From assembly GCF_000472525.1 (NCBI RefSeq), contig NZ_AWZT01000003.1, forward strand, positions 78,263-142,262: a stretch of 64,000 nucleotides of DNA, given 5' to 3'. The DNA comes from Paraburkholderia dilworthii. Its GTDB lineage: Bacteria; Pseudomonadota; Gammaproteobacteria; Burkholderiales; Burkholderiaceae. The notes beneath the pieces are model-generated. The model was not told the origin of the DNA, made no database searches, and saw nothing but the letters and a program-made list of their open reading frames with translations. Below, piece after piece: positions 20,098 through 28,905 of the stretch. Both the position numbers and the translations under genes were made by a program. Within the stretch, counting starts at the first letter, position 1, and the number at the start of each line of letters is the position of its first letter.

Positions 20098-22806
20098 ATG
20101 GGCGCAGCTGACCTGATCGAACAAATTCGTTCGGGAATCTTCCAGAATGAGCGTTTGCTTAAACTGGATACACCTATCGGTGCGAATGCGTTGCTCGTCC
20201 AGCGGGTAGTGGGAACGAGTCGCATAGGTCGCGATTACGCATTTACCGTCGACATCGCGTCTACAGACGAAAACATCGAACTCAAAAGGCTTATTGCGCA
20301 GCCGGTTACGCTATGGATCCAGCAAATCGACAAATCGTATCGGCCAGTGCACGGCTTCGTTCACACCGCTCGCCGGCTCGGCTCGGATGGCGGGCTGACC
20401 AGCTATCAAATCGCATTTGCATGCTGGTTGCATTTTCTGCGCTTCAGGCGTGATGCGCGCATCTGGCAGGACGTCACGGTTGATGAAATCATTACCAACG
20501 TATTCAATCAGCATCCTCAAGCCCAAGGCGCATTTCGTTTTGCGCTGAACAAGCCGCTGCAGCCGCGGTCATTCTGTGTTCAATACGAAGACGACTTGAA
20601 TTTCGTCAATCGTTTGATGGAAGCCGAAGGCTGGTACAGCTATTTTGAACAGGCCAAAGACGGACAGTCGCACAAGTTGGTGGTGACGGACAATCTGGAT
20701 TCGTTCAAACCTGCTTCACCGCAAAGCGTGGCGTTCTATCGGGCGGGCACAAACAGCGAAACCGACGCGCTCGTTCAATGGTCCGGTATCCGAACGCTGC
20801 AAAGCACCTCGCTTGTCACGAGTACATTCGACTATAAATCGCCGCAATATGCGAAAGGCACCAATATCCCGACGGTCGGCAATCAAGGTTCATTGCCTTC
20901 GCAAGCGGAAGTCTATGAATATTCCGGTGCGTACACTTATCGCGAGCAGGACCGTGGCGATGCGCTTTCGAAGATCCGCATGGAGGAGTGGGAGTCGCGC
21001 GCCAAGCGTTTCTATGGCGTAGGCGCAGTGCGGCGACTCGATGCGGGGCAGTGGTTTGAACTCGTCGATCATCCGGATCATTCAGGCGGCAACGAGCAGG
21101 AGCGGCAGTTCGCTGTGCTAGCAGTGGAGTGGGTGATCGAGAACAATCTGCCGGTATCACGTGGCGGTGCCGATTTTCCCCATAGTCTCCAGACCAAGGT
21201 CAACGCGACGCGCGCCAATTTCGGCCCTGCGCAGCCGTCCGCGCTGATTCCGAGCGGTGACGGCAGCACCGGCTTTTTCATGGCGACCATTGAGGCTCAG
21301 CGGCGCAGCATTCCGTTTCGCAGCCCGTTGGAGCATCACAAACCCGTCATGCCGACGCAGACCGCAACGGTCGTCGGTCCCCCGGGTGAAGAAGTCTTTA
21401 CGGACTCGTTGAATCGCGTGAAGGTCCGCATGCACTGGGACCGGGTCAATAGCGGCGACGAAAAGGCATCCTGCTGGGTGCGCGTGTCATACCCGAATGC
21501 CGGCAGCAACTGGGGCGGGGTCTTCGTGCCGCGTATCGGTCAGGAAGTCATCGTCACTTACATTGACGGCGATCCTGACCGGCCGCTCATTACAGGCCGC
21601 GTCTATAACTCCGCAAGCTCGCCGCAGTGGCACACCCAAGGTCAGTTGTCCGGCTATAAGTCAAAGGAACATAAAGGCTCGGGGTATAACCAGCTAGTAC
21701 TCGACGATTCCACCGGTCAGAATCGCGCGCAGCTTTACAGCACGCAAACCGCAGCACAGTTGAATCTCGGCTATCTGGTCTCGCAAACCGACAACACGCG
21801 TGGCGCATTCCGCGGCACCGGCTTCGAACTTGCCACCGACGCCTACGGCGCGATCCGCTCCCAGAAAGGGCTCTACATCAGCACGTTTGGCCGTCCGGCT
21901 GCGAGCGGTGAGCAACTCGACGCCACCGAGGCGCGCGGTCAGTTAACCGCAGGTCAGCAGTTGTTGAGCGCAACGGCGGACGCTGCGCAACAACACGGTG
22001 CAGCCGATATGCAAGCAATCGACTCGCTGAAGACGTTCACAAATGCCACCCAATCCAGTTACGGCGGAAGCGCTTCGCCTGCCTCGTCGGCTTCCTCCGC
22101 GCAGGGACAGGAGACGTCGGGCGGCACTGGGCAAGCCAACGGCTTCAGCGATCCCGTGCTGTTGCTCGCTTCCCCCAAAGGCGTAGGAATCACCACGCCG
22201 GAAAGCGTCCATATTCACGCGGGCGAGAACGCGACGATATCCGCGAACACCGATATCAACGTTGCGATCGGTAAGAGCCTCGTCGCAAATGCGGTCGATA
22301 AGATCAGCCTGTTCGCATACAAGCTCGGCATGAAACTGATCGCCGCGCGCGGCAAGCTCGAGATTCAGGCGCAGACAGACGGCATTGACGTTCTTGCAAG
22401 CAAAGGCATCAAGATTTCATCTTCCACCGATGCCATCCAGCTGAGCGCGGAAAAAGAAATTCTGCTCACGTCGGGCGGCGCCTATATCCGCATCAGCGGC
22501 GGAAACATCCAGGTTCACGCGCCGGGCCAGGTAGATATCAAAGGATCCGAACATTCGTTCACCGGCCCGACGCGCTACGACGGGCAACCCGCGACATTGC
22601 CCAAGAGTGTGGTCAACGACCAGCAATTCATCCTGAAGGACGAGACCACCGGCAACGTGATGCCGCTCGCGCCCTACCGCATCGAAAGCGGCGATGGTCA
22701 GGTGCTGGCTCGCGGCATTACCGACGCCGAGGGCAAAACCGTGCGGGTCTTCACCGGTACTCAGGAACAGCAGTTGAAGATGTTCCATGAGGACGATCAG
22801 GCCTAG
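20098..22806 (+). CDS. vgrG: type VI secretion tip protein VgrG
   Basis: A 902-residue spike protein that caps the Hcp tube. The N-terminal half is the phage gp27-like region (FVHTARRLGSDGGLTSYQIAF, FCVQYEDDLNFVNRLMEAEGWYSYFE). It is followed by the gp5-like OB-fold (SCWVRVSYPNAGSNWGGVF, PRIGQEVIVTYIDGDPDRP) and the DUF2345 beta-helix (ADGIDVLAS-like to GGAYIRISGGNIQVHAPG). There is no obvious extra catalytic domain. A GTG lies three codons upstream, but GGGG at 20086-20089 is better placed for ATG 20098. It heads an operon of cargo and immunity-like genes; no sheath or baseplate genes are in the window, so this is an orphan vgrG island. Confidence 0.93.
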   Translation: MGAADLIEQIRSGIFQNERLLKLDTPIGANALLVQRVVGTSRIGRDYAFTVDIASTDENIELKRLIAQPVTLWIQQIDKSYRPVHGFVHTARRLGSDGGLTSYQIAFACWLHFLRFRRDARIWQDVTVDEIITNVFNQHPQAQGAFRFALNKPLQPRSFCVQYEDDLNFVNRLMEAEGWYSYFEQAKDGQSHKLVVTDNLDSFKPASPQSVAFYRAGTNSETDALVQWSGIRTLQSTSLVTSTFDYKSPQYAKGTNIPTVGNQGSLPSQAEVYEYSGAYTYREQDRGDALSKIRMEEWESRAKRFYGVGAVRRLDAGQWFELVDHPDHSGGNEQERQFAVLAVEWVIENNLPVSRGGADFPHSLQTKVNATRANFGPAQPSALIPSGDGSTGFFMATIEAQRRSIPFRSPLEHHKPVMPTQTATVVGPPGEEVFTDSLNRVKVRMHWDRVNSGDEKASCWVRVSYPNAGSNWGGVFVPRIGQEVIVTYIDGDPDRPLITGRVYNSASSPQWHTQGQLSGYKSKEHKGSGYNQLVLDDSTGQNRAQLYSTQTAAQLNLGYLVSQTDNTRGAFRGTGFELATDAYGAIRSQKGLYISTFGRPAASGEQLDATEARGQLTAGQQLLSATADAAQQHGAADMQAIDSLKTFTNATQSSYGGSASPASSASSAQGQETSGGTGQANGFSDPVLLLASPKGVGITTPESVHIHAGENATISANTDINVAIGKSLVANAVDKISLFAYKLGMKLIAARGKLEIQAQTDGIDVLASKGIKISSSTDAIQLSAEKEILLTSGGAYIRISGGNIQVHAPGQVDIKGSEHSFTGPTRYDGQPATLPKSVVNDQQFILKDETTGNVMPLAPYRIESGDGQVLARGITDAEGKTVRVFTGTQEQQLKMFHEDDQA

Positions 22807-22844
22807 GATCGACAACAACATGACGGGCGAGTCGAGATCAAATC

Positions 22845-24932
22845 ATGAATAGTCAGAACGCAGCCGGGACAAGCCAATCGAACGCGCAGGAAGGCAGCAC
22901 CGCCGACGCCAAGGGTAAGCAGCGGCCGCTCTTCTTTTTTTATCCGGATACAGCCGAGCTTTTCGAATGCCCGGTCGAATCCGTCGATGCCGTGGCGAAA
23001 GAGATTGCGCTGATGAGCCGGCTATCCGAAAACCTGATCGAGGCACGGCAAGCACTGGGCGTCGCGCACGCTGCGTGGCTGGAGCAGCAGGCGAACGTGG
23101 CGTTGCGCCCGCAACTTGAAGCAAACCTGAAAGAAGCGATCAAGAAAGAAGAGGCTGCCACTGCCGAAGTTCACGAGCAGCTCGAGGAGACGCCAGCCTT
23201 CAACAAGGATGGCGTGTGGGAGCTTTTGCCCTTGCGCAAGACTGCGGCCGGCAAAGATAAGTACAGCGGTCAGCGCTTTACGTACGTGCGGTCGTCGAAA
23301 GTGAAGAACCATTTTCGACGCTACAAGCTGGACTCCGACAAGCCCCAACTCAAGTCCTTTCTCGTCAAGGACGCGACGACGGGCAACTACAAGCTGGATC
23401 ACGAGAAGATCCAGGAGAAGCTCGACGAAGCGTTCAAGAAAGCGAAGCTCCACGAATGGAAGACACCGCCTTGGGGCCGCGAGTGGGCGCCTGAGTTCGC
23501 CGAGGCATTCAACAAGGCCGCCAAATTCAAGTCACCGGACGATCCCAACGCAATGTGCGAGTTCTCCGGTGGCACTCAGATCCTGCGGTTGTTCGCCGGT
23601 GCTGGCGCGAGCGCCAAAGCGGAAAGCACCATCAAGTCGTTCGACGACCTGTTGCATCTGCGCGGCGAAGTCGCTGCATCGGCAAAAGCCAAGGGGGAAG
23701 TCGGCGGAGTGCTGGCTGACGGAAACATCAAAGCCACGCTTTATCTGCCGTGGAAATCCGGGCTCGAACTATGGATTCCGGCACCGACCGAGAGCCAGAG
23801 CGGCGCGATCTCGTGGAAGACCACGCCCGACACCACGCTGGGCTTCTTCAGGATCTCGCTCGCGGCAAAGGCAGAAGCTTCTTGCGGTGCGAGCCTCCTC
23901 GCGGAAGGCGGGGTCGAATTCAAAGTCGGCCGCGACGGTAAGACGCAGAAGGTCAAAGGTACGCGTGCTACTCGCAACGCGGCGCAAATGCAGCAGCCCA
24001 AACTCGATGTCACAAAGGTCGAAGTCAAGGCTGACGCAGGCGGTGATTTGAAGGCCTTTGCCGGCGTCGAGGCGGAGGCCTCCGTGGAAGGAGCATTCGA
24101 ATGGCGGCGCCCGCAGGAAAAGGTCAAATGGACCTCGTTCGCATCCGTCAAGCCGGGCGTGAGCGGCCAGGCCGGCGCCGGCGCGCAGGCCGCGTTCCAC
24201 ATTACCTATGACGACAAGTTTCGCATTCTGATGAGGGCGGGCTTATGCGTCGGTGTTGGCTTGAAGGGCGAAGTGGAAGCCGCGGTCGACGTCGTCAACA
24301 TGGCCGAGTTCGCCTGGTGGGCCAAAACCCAGATTGCCTATGCTGGCGACAAAAACCTTCAGTACTTCGCCAAGGACGCCTTCAGGACGTTCGTGGCGAT
24401 GTACACGTTGGCGATTGCCAAGGGTAAGGAGATCGGCGCCTACGTCGGCAAACAGTTCGACGAAATGAGAACCGAGCTGACCGACTTTATCCGAACCCAG
24501 CCTCGGGCATTTCTGAACGCAATCAGGAACGCACATGACTCGCTGCTGAACAGTCTTGCGGAGGTGAAGGGTTATATCGTTTATGCGTTAAAGTCCATCG
24601 CTGACCGATTCGACGAATGGCGGCTGGAAGCGACCGATGCGATCAGCCGTATTCTGGCAGCCGCCCAGATAAGGAACGAACTGGAGAACGTCTACCAGTT
24701 CACCTCGTCGGAAATTGCGGTTAAGGGCAATGCGCAAGTTGCGCGCAATGAGATCGGACAGCTCCTCGGCACGAGCCAGTTGGCGATGGTGGAAAGCCGT
24801 ATGCGTGTCGACCCGGCGCCGGGTTTCGGCTTTGTCTTCAACGATTCGGCCGCGTACCAGATGCAGCAAGGAACCGCGCTCGCCTGGATGGATCCAAAAA
24901 CGACCGCGGGCGACGGCTCCCAGATGGCTTGA
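22845..24932 (+). CDS. unrecognised 695-residue protein, candidate type VI cargo
   Basis: I do not recognise the family with confidence. Residues 40-120 are helical and charged (possible coiled coil). About 225-480 is rich in Ala, Gly and Lys with alternating beta-like patterns (AGAGASAKAESTIKSFDDLLHL, AASAKAKGEVGGVLADG). From about 480 it is mainly helical, including KEIGAYVGKQFDEM and a possible amphipathic membrane-active stretch (AGLCVGVGLKGEVEAAVDVV). There is no signal peptide. The position directly after vgrG, 38 bases away, and before an exported SUMF1-like gene is the usual place of a VgrG-loaded effector, so an effector role is inferred from context only. Confidence 0.6.
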   Translation: MNSQNAAGTSQSNAQEGSTADAKGKQRPLFFFYPDTAELFECPVESVDAVAKEIALMSRLSENLIEARQALGVAHAAWLEQQANVALRPQLEANLKEAIKKEEAATAEVHEQLEETPAFNKDGVWELLPLRKTAAGKDKYSGQRFTYVRSSKVKNHFRRYKLDSDKPQLKSFLVKDATTGNYKLDHEKIQEKLDEAFKKAKLHEWKTPPWGREWAPEFAEAFNKAAKFKSPDDPNAMCEFSGGTQILRLFAGAGASAKAESTIKSFDDLLHLRGEVAASAKAKGEVGGVLADGNIKATLYLPWKSGLELWIPAPTESQSGAISWKTTPDTTLGFFRISLAAKAEASCGASLLAEGGVEFKVGRDGKTQKVKGTRATRNAAQMQQPKLDVTKVEVKADAGGDLKAFAGVEAEASVEGAFEWRRPQEKVKWTSFASVKPGVSGQAGAGAQAAFHITYDDKFRILMRAGLCVGVGLKGEVEAAVDVVNMAEFAWWAKTQIAYAGDKNLQYFAKDAFRTFVAMYTLAIAKGKEIGAYVGKQFDEMRTELTDFIRTQPRAFLNAIRNAHDSLLNSLAEVKGYIVYALKSIADRFDEWRLEATDAISRILAAAQIRNELENVYQFTSSEIAVKGNAQVARNEIGQLLGTSQLAMVESRMRVDPAPGFGFVFNDSAAYQMQQGTALAWMDPKTTAGDGSQMA

Positions 24933-24974
24933 GCGGCGACATCGGTTCAATAGAGAATATAGGAGTGGTGCTGC

Positions 24975-26057
24975 ATGGGTTATCGGTCGCGTCTGGCTCA
25001 AATGAAATCACGGGCGTTATTGGTTGCTGGAATATCGTTGCTGTTGTCGGGCAGCGTTTTTGCGCAGAAAGTCGATGTGAACGCACCCGCTGACAAAGAT
25101 CGATTGATCCGCGAGATTACGACACCGTCACCGAAGAAGGACACGTGGGAACATCTCAGCACTGTGCTGAACTGGGGAACCGGTAAGCCGTACGACGACA
25201 CCATCCGTATCTTGCAGGATTACTTCAAGTCGTTGCCGCCGCCGTCTAATGACGAACTCGCCAGATTCAAGGACAAGGTGCATCGCGAACTGGTCTTCGT
25301 CAAAGGCGGGCAGTTCCTGATGGGCGACTTCGGTCCGGAAAAGTCGCAGGAAAGACTGCCCTACTCCGCCAACGACGGTGCCGCGCCCGCACACAACGTG
25401 ACGCTCGACAGTTACTCGATTCTCAAGCACCGCGTGACTTACGCCGACTATGACCTTTACACACGCGCCAATGGCTTGCCGCCGATCGCGATCAGCAAAC
25501 ACGAAGACCTGGAGTTCCGTTTTCCCGACTACCCCGTGGCGCATATCACGTGGCAACAGTCGCGCGATTTCTGCGCATGGGTCGGTAAGCTCGTGAGTCT
25601 GCCGGTCGATTTGCCGACTGAGGCGCAGTGGGAATATGCAGCACGTTCGCGCGGCGAATTGTGGGTGATTCCCAGTGCCGCGGTGCCGGTTGTCGACGGC
25701 AAATACAACCTCGAACAGCTCGACAACATCATCGACAAAATGGAAGAGAACGGCACCAGCCCGGAGCCGCTGGTTAGCCGGCCGGTAGGCACGTATGGCG
25801 ACAATCGGCTGGGCGTGTCGGACGTGTTCGGCCGCGGCAAGGAATGGACTTATGACTGGTTCGACAAGAACTACTATAGCCACGCGGCGTCGCACGATCC
25901 GCGAGGTCCGGAGCGAGGCAGCCTGCGCAGCGTCCGGTATGCAACCGATAGCCGCACGCGACTCGTCATTGACCGCACAGGCTTCGCGCCCGATACCACG
26001 AAGGCCGATCTCGGGTTTCGATGCGTGCTCAACCAGTCTTCGCCAGCAGGTCAGTGA
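24975..26057 (+). CDS. exported SUMF1/formylglycine-generating-enzyme-like protein
   Basis: A 360-residue protein with a signal peptide ending near SGSVFAQ and then a SUMF1/EgtB/PvdO-type fold: FVKGGQFLMGDFG, HRVTYADYDLYT, PVAHITWQQSRDFCAWVG, LPTEAQWEYAARS, NRLGVSDVFGRGKEW and DLGFRCVLN. The classical formylglycine-generating cysteine pair is not apparent. An in-frame ATG at 25002 would start exactly at the signal peptide; 24975 has GGAG at 24961-24964. SUMF1-like proteins beside vgrG genes are often periplasmic partners or immunity proteins for the neighbouring cargo; here that is inference. Confidence 0.8.
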   Translation: MGYRSRLAQMKSRALLVAGISLLLSGSVFAQKVDVNAPADKDRLIREITTPSPKKDTWEHLSTVLNWGTGKPYDDTIRILQDYFKSLPPPSNDELARFKDKVHRELVFVKGGQFLMGDFGPEKSQERLPYSANDGAAPAHNVTLDSYSILKHRVTYADYDLYTRANGLPPIAISKHEDLEFRFPDYPVAHITWQQSRDFCAWVGKLVSLPVDLPTEAQWEYAARSRGELWVIPSAAVPVVDGKYNLEQLDNIIDKMEENGTSPEPLVSRPVGTYGDNRLGVSDVFGRGKEWTYDWFDKNYYSHAASHDPRGPERGSLRSVRYATDSRTRLVIDRTGFAPDTTKADLGFRCVLNQSSPAGQ

Positions 26058-26087
26058 GATGCTCACGCACGCTCCAACCGGCCACTC

Positions 26088-27020
26088 ATGATGAATTCAC
26101 CCGCCGCCCCGTCGCCACACAGTCGGAGCACGCTCGTCATCCTGACGCTCAGTCTCGGCGCGCTGCTTTTTTCGCTGTGCTGGCTCGTGTCTTCGCTGAT
26201 CGCCACGCATCGCATGACGGTCGCCGAAGGAACCGTGGTGAGTTACGACCAGGGCGGCCGGAACTGGCGTTCGTATCAACCCGTGATCGTCTTCACGACC
26301 GCACGCGGCGAGCGCGAACAGATCACGGGCCAGACGTCGTCGACGCAGCCGGCCTACGATATCGGCCAAACGTTGCGCGTGTTCTACGACCCTGCGAGCC
26401 CCGCACGCTCGGCGATCATCGACGACTTTGGGCAGCGCTGGTTTCCTGTCGGTGTAGTGATGTTGCTCAGCGTGGTGTTTTCAGCGATTGGCGCGATGAT
26501 GTTCGTACTCGAGCGCGGCAACGTTAAACATGTCGGGCCTTCGTCGTACTCGCAGGGGAGGCGCAAACGCGGCCGACAGAATCTACTGATCTGCCTGATT
26601 CCGATTGTCATCGGCGCGGGATTTCTGCTGGGCGCTGCCGCTTCGGCGATGCGCGAACGGCAGATCATTGGAAGCTATACGCGCACGACTGGCAAAGTCG
26701 TCGAAGTCCAGGAAGCCGAGCGGCCTTATCAGCCGCGCTCGCACATGTACTCGGCGATTGTCGCGTTCAAAACCGCGACGGGGAAAGAAGTCACCTTTGC
26801 GCAGGGGTCGTCGTCATCGCATAACGATCTCGGCAGCGGTGACGAGGTCAGTGTTCTCTACGATGCGAATACGCCCGATCGCGCGATGATCGACAGCTTC
26901 TGGGAGCACTGGGGACTGCCTGCCATCCTCGTTGTCATCGGCTTGCCGTTCTTCGCCGTTGGTGTGTTTTTTGTCAGCACCGTCGACTTCAGCGGTGCGC
27001 GCCACAGCAAACGGACCTAG
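26088..27020 (+). CDS. DUF3592 membrane protein
   Basis: A 310-residue inner-membrane protein with a duplicated architecture. Each half has a transmembrane helix followed by a DUF3592-type beta domain (AEGTVVSYDQGG to QTLRVFYDPASPARSAII, and TTGKVVEVQEAERP to DEVSVLYDANTPDRAMI), then another helix. The repeated VxYDxxxPxxAxID motif shows the duplication. The function is unknown. It lies in the vgrG operon, 30 bases after the SUMF1-like gene. A second immunity-like or envelope-protection role is possible but not shown by sequence. Confidence 0.75.
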   Translation: MMNSPAAPSPHSRSTLVILTLSLGALLFSLCWLVSSLIATHRMTVAEGTVVSYDQGGRNWRSYQPVIVFTTARGEREQITGQTSSTQPAYDIGQTLRVFYDPASPARSAIIDDFGQRWFPVGVVMLLSVVFSAIGAMMFVLERGNVKHVGPSSYSQGRRKRGRQNLLICLIPIVIGAGFLLGAAASAMRERQIIGSYTRTTGKVVEVQEAERPYQPRSHMYSAIVAFKTATGKEVTFAQGSSSSHNDLGSGDEVSVLYDANTPDRAMIDSFWEHWGLPAILVVIGLPFFAVGVFFVSTVDFSGARHSKRT

Positions 27021-27063
27021 CTTTGAACGTGATTCGATATTCGAGATTGATGGCAGGTGACCT

Positions 27064-27453
27064 ATGACTTCGATCGCATGTGAAGGCGATAGCACGTCGC
27101 ACGGCGGCAAGATCGTTTCCGCTTCGGCGACCATCGGCGTCGGCGACAGCGGACGGCGCGCCGCCCGGCTCGGTGACCTAGTCCATTGTCCGAAATGCGA
27201 CGGCACGTTTCCGATTGTGACCTCGCAGAATCCGGCAATGACCGTGGAAGGCGTGCCGCTCGCTTTTCATGGCGACAAGACCTCGTGCGGTGCGGTGTTG
27301 ATCGCCGCGCAATCCGAGACCACCGGCAATGTACCTGCGTCGATGCAGGGCACGACGGCCGCGGCGGCGGAGTCCACAGTCGCGCCGACGCTGTGTCGCG
27401 AGTGCCTCGCTCATGCCGCAGAAACGGGCGCTTCGACTGTCGTGCGCTCATGA
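27064..27453 (+). CDS. PAAR-domain spike protein
   Basis: A 129-residue PAAR protein that would sharpen the VgrG tip and carry the downstream effector. The PAAR fold spans about residues 1-85 (CEGDSTSHGGKIVSAS, RLGDLVHCPKC, LAFHGDKTSCGAVLIA) with Cys/His positions typical for the tip metal site. A short extension holds CRECLAHA. An AGGTG ribosome site precedes the start. The stop overlaps the next gene's ATG (ATGA), which ties it to the chaperone and effector genes, as in the P. aeruginosa PAAR4-TseT locus. Confidence 0.87.
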   Translation: MTSIACEGDSTSHGGKIVSASATIGVGDSGRRAARLGDLVHCPKCDGTFPIVTSQNPAMTVEGVPLAFHGDKTSCGAVLIAAQSETTGNVPASMQGTTAAAAESTVAPTLCRECLAHAAETGASTVVRS

Positions 27454-27950
27454 TCCCGGCGACTCTCGCTGAACGGCTGGAGCGTTTGCGCGCGGATACG
27501 CCGGGGCTGCGTGCGTATGCGCTGGTCGATGGCCTGCAGTACGAACAGCATTTTGGCCGCAGCTTGCGGCGCCGCTGGGGCACTGTGCACACGCTTTTCG
27601 CCGGGACAGAAGATGAGCCATTGGCATCCGCTGGACCATGGCTTGTCGACATCGCGCAACCCGATGCCGACGTGGTGGCTTCACTCGATGAACTGGAAAC
27701 AGCGCGGCCTGGTGTGATGTGGTTGTTCAGCACGCAGGATATCGAGTCGCTCGTGCGGACACTGCAATGCAAGCTCAACAGCAAACTGCCGAATGGCAAG
27801 ATTGCGTTGCTCCGGTTCTGGGATCCGCGTGTTTTCGTGCCGCTCTTCAATGCGCTCGACACCGAAGGACGTCGCGCTTATTTCGGCGATGTGGAGGAGT
27901 GGCACGGCCTCGCGGACGGCAAACGCTTTCACGTCTCTCACCATGCTTGA
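27450..27950 (+). CDS. DUF4123 type VI effector chaperone (TecT-like)
   Basis: A 166-residue adaptor of the DUF4123 (Tap/TEC) family, which binds an effector and loads it on the spike. Recognised from ERLRADTPGLRAYALVDGLQYE, PWLVDIA and the DPRVFVPLFNALD motif near the C-terminus. The ATG at 27450 overlaps the PAAR stop codon; a longer frame upstream exists only because the PAAR gene is GC-rich. The gene overlaps the co-chaperone gene by eight bases. By analogy with TecT it should deliver the Tox-REase-5 toxin encoded two genes downstream. Confidence 0.85.
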   Translation: MIPATLAERLERLRADTPGLRAYALVDGLQYEQHFGRSLRRRWGTVHTLFAGTEDEPLASAGPWLVDIAQPDADVVASLDELETARPGVMWLFSTQDIESLVRTLQCKLNSKLPNGKIALLRFWDPRVFVPLFNALDTEGRRAYFGDVEEWHGLADGKRFHVSHHA

Positions 27951-28293
27951 ACTGACCGCAGAACAATGGGCCGCTTTGTGCGCGAGCGACGAACGCAATT
28001 TCGTCGCGACAATTCGTGACGATATCGTGCGCGACGCCCCGCGTTACGCCGACGATCCGACCTTGCTCGACCGTCTGGTGCGCGCGTATGGAGACGCGAA
28101 GCGCATGGGCTTTCAGCAGGACAAGGAGTTGGTGGAGTTTCTTTATATCGAGGCGGATGTGCCGGAGTTTTATCGCAAGCCGGGGATCGCGGCCTGGCTC
28201 GCGAAGCCGGGACGACCGGTCGAGGAGCGGTTCGAGGATCTGCTGGCGGTGACTCGGCGGAAGTTGATTGATCGGGATAGGGAGAAGCGTTGA
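27943..28293 (+). CDS. putative type VI co-chaperone (co-TecT-like)
   Basis: A 116-residue acidic, helical cytoplasmic protein (LELTAEQWAALCASDERNFV, DRLVRAYGDAKRMGFQQDKE). It occupies the exact place of the co-chaperone between the DUF4123 chaperone and the effector in the P. aeruginosa TecT/TseT locus and has similar size. Its ATG lies inside the end of the DUF4123 gene, and its own stop overlaps the effector start as TGATG, so translation is coupled throughout. The function is inferred mainly from synteny. Confidence 0.7.
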   Translation: MLELTAEQWAALCASDERNFVATIRDDIVRDAPRYADDPTLLDRLVRAYGDAKRMGFQQDKELVEFLYIEADVPEFYRKPGIAAWLAKPGRPVEERFEDLLAVTRRKLIDRDREKR

Positions 28294-28877
28294 TGGCTGT
28301 GTTGGCAATTCCGCTCATCGAAGGAGCGGGCGCGCTGCTCGCCGAAGCATTCCCCGCTTTGTTGGGCGGGACCGCGGTGGCGGGAATCCTGTCGCTATCC
28401 GGCGATCAGGCGCAAGACAAGAGCAAGACCCAACCTGTCGCGCGAACCATGCCGAAGACGGACGAAGCATGCAAGAAGTGTCCACCGGACGCGGGTAACC
28501 TCGTGACGCGTAACTGGAATATGTCCGATACCTCGCGCACGTATCAGGCGCAGGTGACAGGCTTCGCGCCGAATACGGAGTGGAATTTCAGCGGGCTCGA
28601 CTTCGATGGGTTTCGTGCGTCGCTTTGCCAGCTGGAAGAGGCAAAGGCGAATTATGATCAGTTTTTTGATCCGGAGACGGGCAATCCAAAGCGATTCTTC
28701 CTGATATCTGGTGTTGAAAAAATGCGCAACCAGGCGAGAGAACAAAACCTCGTTGCGGCGGCCAATACACCGGCGCTGTTGCATTGGTACTTCATGCAGC
28801 CGCTCAGCTATCGGTACTTCACGCGCAGTTTTCGCACCACCGCGCCGCTGGTTAACACAGAATTGAAGCCACTTTAA
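28293..28877 (+). CDS. Tox-REase-5 nuclease effector (TseT-like)
   Basis: A 194-residue antibacterial DNase candidate. The first ~35 residues are hydrophobic (LAIPLIEGAGALLAEAFPAL, then GGTAVAGIL), probably a chaperone-bound transmembrane segment. A Cys motif CKKCPPDAG follows, then the Tox-REase-5 restriction-endonuclease-like domain (about 75-194) with YQAQVTGFAPNTEWNFSGLD, LEEAKANYDQFFD and HWYFMQPLSYRYFTR. The Glu-x-Lys of LEEAKANYD fits the PD-(D/E)xK active site. It is encoded after PAAR, chaperone and co-chaperone genes and before an Imm52 gene. GGGAG precedes ATG 28293. Confidence 0.88.
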   Translation: MAVLAIPLIEGAGALLAEAFPALLGGTAVAGILSLSGDQAQDKSKTQPVARTMPKTDEACKKCPPDAGNLVTRNWNMSDTSRTYQAQVTGFAPNTEWNFSGLDFDGFRASLCQLEEAKANYDQFFDPETGNPKRFFLISGVEKMRNQAREQNLVAAANTPALLHWYFMQPLSYRYFTRSFRTTAPLVNTELKPL

Positions 28878-28905
28878 TGAGCACGAGCACAGAACGTTGA
28901 CGAAC

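Noticed and set aside
27186..27449. Upstream in-frame extension of the DUF4123 gene overlapping the PAAR gene
   Set aside because: The extension lacks family sequence and lies inside the PAAR gene; the ATGA overlap at 27450 is the natural start.
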